DNA of 64,000 nucleotides from contig JANSXP010000036.1 in assembly GCA_024742875.1 (NCBI GenBank), positions 1 to 64,000 of the forward strand. Direction: 5' to 3'. The translations under genes and the position numbers were made by a program. Under the pieces are notes generated by a model. That model had not been told where the DNA came from. It searched no databases and worked only from the letters and a program-made list of their open reading frames with translations. This document shows, one piece after another, positions 62,590 to 64,000 of this stretch. Source of the stretch: Planctomycetaceae bacterium (GTDB lineage: Bacteria; Planctomycetota; Planctomycetia; Planctomycetales; Planctomycetaceae). Numbering within the stretch: the first letter of the stretch is position 1; every line of letters begins with the position of its first letter.

Positions 62590-63570
62590 TCAGGACGGCT
62601 TTTTGCTGTAGCCCTTAAACAGCTTGCGTTCCATGCGCGGACTGTACGGAGTCCACGGAGAATCTTTGTTGAGGTCGTCTTCTATGGTTCGCACGAACTC
62701 GTGCAGCTTGGCATCGATGTTGTCGATGTAGTGCAGCACGATGGCTTCCGGCGTCATTGGCACGCGCGGGCTGCCGAATTCGAGTGTGCCGTGGTGGCTG
62801 AGGATCATGTGTTTCAGACGCAGCACGTCTTCCTGATCGATTTCCTGACCGCCCAGCTCAGCGCGGGCCATCATGATCTTTTCATTCAGGATCTCAACGG
62901 CGATATTCATGTGGCCCAGCAGCTGGCCCTCATCGGTGTATGCCAGAGCCGGATCCCATGACAGTTCGCGGACCTTGCCCAGATCGTGCAGCAGCACGCC
63001 GAGCAGCATCAGGTCTCGATTGAGGGCCGGATAATGGTCGCACAGTCGATCGGCGACTTCCGCCATGCTGACAACGTGTTCGATCAGCCCGCCCTGATAA
63101 GCGTGGTGAGCCTTGATGCCCGCCGGGGCGGCACACAGGCTGTCCACCAATGCCCTGTCAGACAGGAAGCAGCCACCCAGGGTTCGCAGTTTTTCACATT
63201 TGATGGACTGCAGCAGTTCCGTCAGGCGATTCAGCAGTGGCTCGACGTTGGCCTGTGGCTGCAGATTGAAGTCCTCTGGATCGAGACCCCCTTCACCGGC
63301 CACATCAATGTAATTGATGATCATCTGCAGGCCGCCCTGATACAGTTGCACCTTGCCCTTCACCTTGACCAGATCGCCGGCGGAGATGTGATCCAGACGT
63401 GACTCGACCACGTTCCACATCAAACCACTGATGACTCCCGTCTTGTCCCGCAGCGTGGCCAGCAGGTACGTGTCCGCGTTGCGGTTGGCTCGCAGCTGCT
63501 TGTCGGCCAGCAGGAACACTTCGTTTACGTTGTCTCCGTCTGCGAGGTCTTTAACAAAAGTGCGGGCCAT
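62590..63570 (-). CDS. 3'-5' exoribonuclease, YhaM family
   Basis: 326 residues. An OB-fold nucleic-acid-binding domain comes first (KQLRANRNADTYLLATLRDK, then VKVKGKVQLYQGGLQMII). The C-terminal HD domain carries the metal site: HHAYQGGLIEHVVSMAEVAD, LLGVLLHDLGKVREL, HMNIAVEI and HMILSHHGTLEFGSP. Length and domain order match Bacillus YhaM, a 3'-to-5' exoribonuclease. Start at 63570 (MARTFVKDLADGDNV) is well placed. It is 150 bases upstream of rnr in the same direction, so an RNA-decay operon is plausible. Confidence 0.93.
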   Translation of the reverse strand: MARTFVKDLADGDNVNEVFLLADKQLRANRNADTYLLATLRDKTGVISGLMWNVVESRLDHISAGDLVKVKGKVQLYQGGLQMIINYIDVAGEGGLDPEDFNLQPQANVEPLLNRLTELLQSIKCEKLRTLGGCFLSDRALVDSLCAAPAGIKAHHAYQGGLIEHVVSMAEVADRLCDHYPALNRDLMLLGVLLHDLGKVRELSWDPALAYTDEGQLLGHMNIAVEILNEKIMMARAELGGQEIDQEDVLRLKHMILSHHGTLEFGSPRVPMTPEAIVLHYIDNIDAKLHEFVRTIEDDLNKDSPWTPYSPRMERKLFKGYSKKPS

Positions 63571-63910
63571 TCGAAGCTTTCACGGGGCTGTACTGCAGTG
63601 ATGAGAAGCGCTCACCGGCAGCAGGTCTGCGGTGGGGCGCCCGCGCAGTCTACGCACTGCTGTGTCCGGAACCAACCCTCACAGCCGCGGCAAATTCCTG
63701 CAGCGAAAAGGTTTACGGTGGACCATCCCCTACTGAGTGACGCCCGGCGACACCCTTCACAGGCAGTGGGCGATGGTCCGTCGACTCGCGCTGTGGCCCG
63801 TGGTGGACGCAGTTCGCGCGGCGGAACTGCCGACCCGCTGCTGATCGTTGCTCAGACGCCGAATCACCGGCGGCCGCCCCGCGGGCTGGCGATCAGTCAT
63901 GGCCCGTTTT
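63571..63910. other. Intergenic region, no feature recognised
   Basis: A 340-base stretch upstream of the YhaM gene and downstream of the partial gene at the right edge, all on the minus strand. I see no gene or strong hairpin. The promoter of the YhaM/rnr run is expected here. Confidence 0.4.
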
Positions 63911-64000
63911 TCAGTTGGTTCCGCCCAGCTGCAGTGGCACGAACACGGGCTGAGGAGCCGGAGGTGGATCGCCGGAATCCGGATCGAGGTGTTCTGCCGG
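63911..64000 (-). CDS. C-terminal end of an unidentified protein (partial)
   Basis: The last 29 codons of an open frame enter from the right edge and stop at TGA (63911-63913). The visible tail is Pro/Asp-rich, PAEHLDPDSGDPPPAPQPVF, and ends VPLQLGGTN. The composition is that of a disordered C-terminus. The family cannot be told; a chance open frame remains possible because the fragment is short. Confidence 0.4.
   Translation of the reverse strand, partial: PAEHLDPDSGDPPPAPQPVFVPLQLGGTN

Noticed and set aside
1-64000. tRNA, rRNA, insertion sequence or prophage genes
   Set aside because: I looked for T-loop-type GTTCGAATC sequences, transposase motifs and terminal repeats and found none that hold up.

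Overview
The window reads as a chromosomal segment of a planctomycete (phylum Planctomycetota). The evidence is the gene content: a DUF1559-type gene, a DUF1080 (3-keto-disaccharide hydrolase) protein, a CTPSR-type sulfatase, a planctomycete-style cytochrome c/WD40 protein, PQQ-like propeller proteins, an ECF sigma/anti-sigma pair, and a 3004-residue secreted protein with an LEPR-like N-terminal motif (LEQRLLL). The DNA is moderately GC-rich and genes lie on both strands in short runs. I found no rRNA, tRNA, CRISPR array, insertion sequence or prophage.

Layout. 1-2.8 kb: the 5' part of a PQQ-like propeller gene that runs off the left edge. 3.2-7.7 kb: a forward translation/replication block, rplY(ctc)-pth-rpsF-ssb-rplI, then a strong terminator directly in front of dnaB; rpsR, usually present in this cluster, is absent. 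8-9.1 kb: an unknown membrane-anchored protein. 9.4-10.1 kb: mraZ with paired TGGG-N7-CCCA motifs upstream. 10.4-12.8 kb: rsmE and an orphan HlyD/RND-type fusion protein. 13-22 kb: the giant secreted protein. 22.5-25.8 kb: two small genes, a cupredoxin-like secreted protein and the ComM/YifB ATPase. 26-30 kb: a cystathionine gamma-synthase-type enzyme, a HAD hydrolase, a FabZ-like dehydratase and trmB. 30-38.4 kb: an unknown protein, DUF1080, an SF1 helicase, a phosphatase-like protein, a sulfatase, cytidine deaminase and a membrane-anchored propeller protein. 38.7-41.2 kb: a Nat-type ABC exporter. 41.2-42 kb: a DUF1559 gene interrupted by an in-frame TGA. 42-48.4 kb: a GT39-like membrane enzyme, the sigma/anti-sigma pair, an adenosine kinase-like enzyme and SelO. 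48.5-54.3 kb: a three-gene Gld-type ABC module (ATPase, GldF-GldG fusion, DUF4340). 54.6-64 kb: pdxJ, a thioredoxin-like protein, the cytochrome/WD40 protein, a 28-residue basic protein, RNase R, a YhaM-type exonuclease and the end of another gene.

How it works together. Most genes are housekeeping: ribosomal proteins, tRNA and rRNA modification, replication, RNA decay, cofactor and nucleotide salvage. The lineage-specific part is the secreted and envelope machinery. The most unusual item is the giant protein. On reading, it appears to be built by insertion of whole domains into loops of Calx-beta-like and FN3-like domains, and it carries two metalloprotease-like domains that seem to have lost their zinc sites. 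Other points worth a second look are the TGA-interrupted DUF1559 gene, palindromes in several promoter regions, and the Gld-type module, in which low-complexity sequence splits the DUF4340 protein.

All domain calls come from reading sequence motifs; no database search was run. Residue positions for large proteins are approximate.
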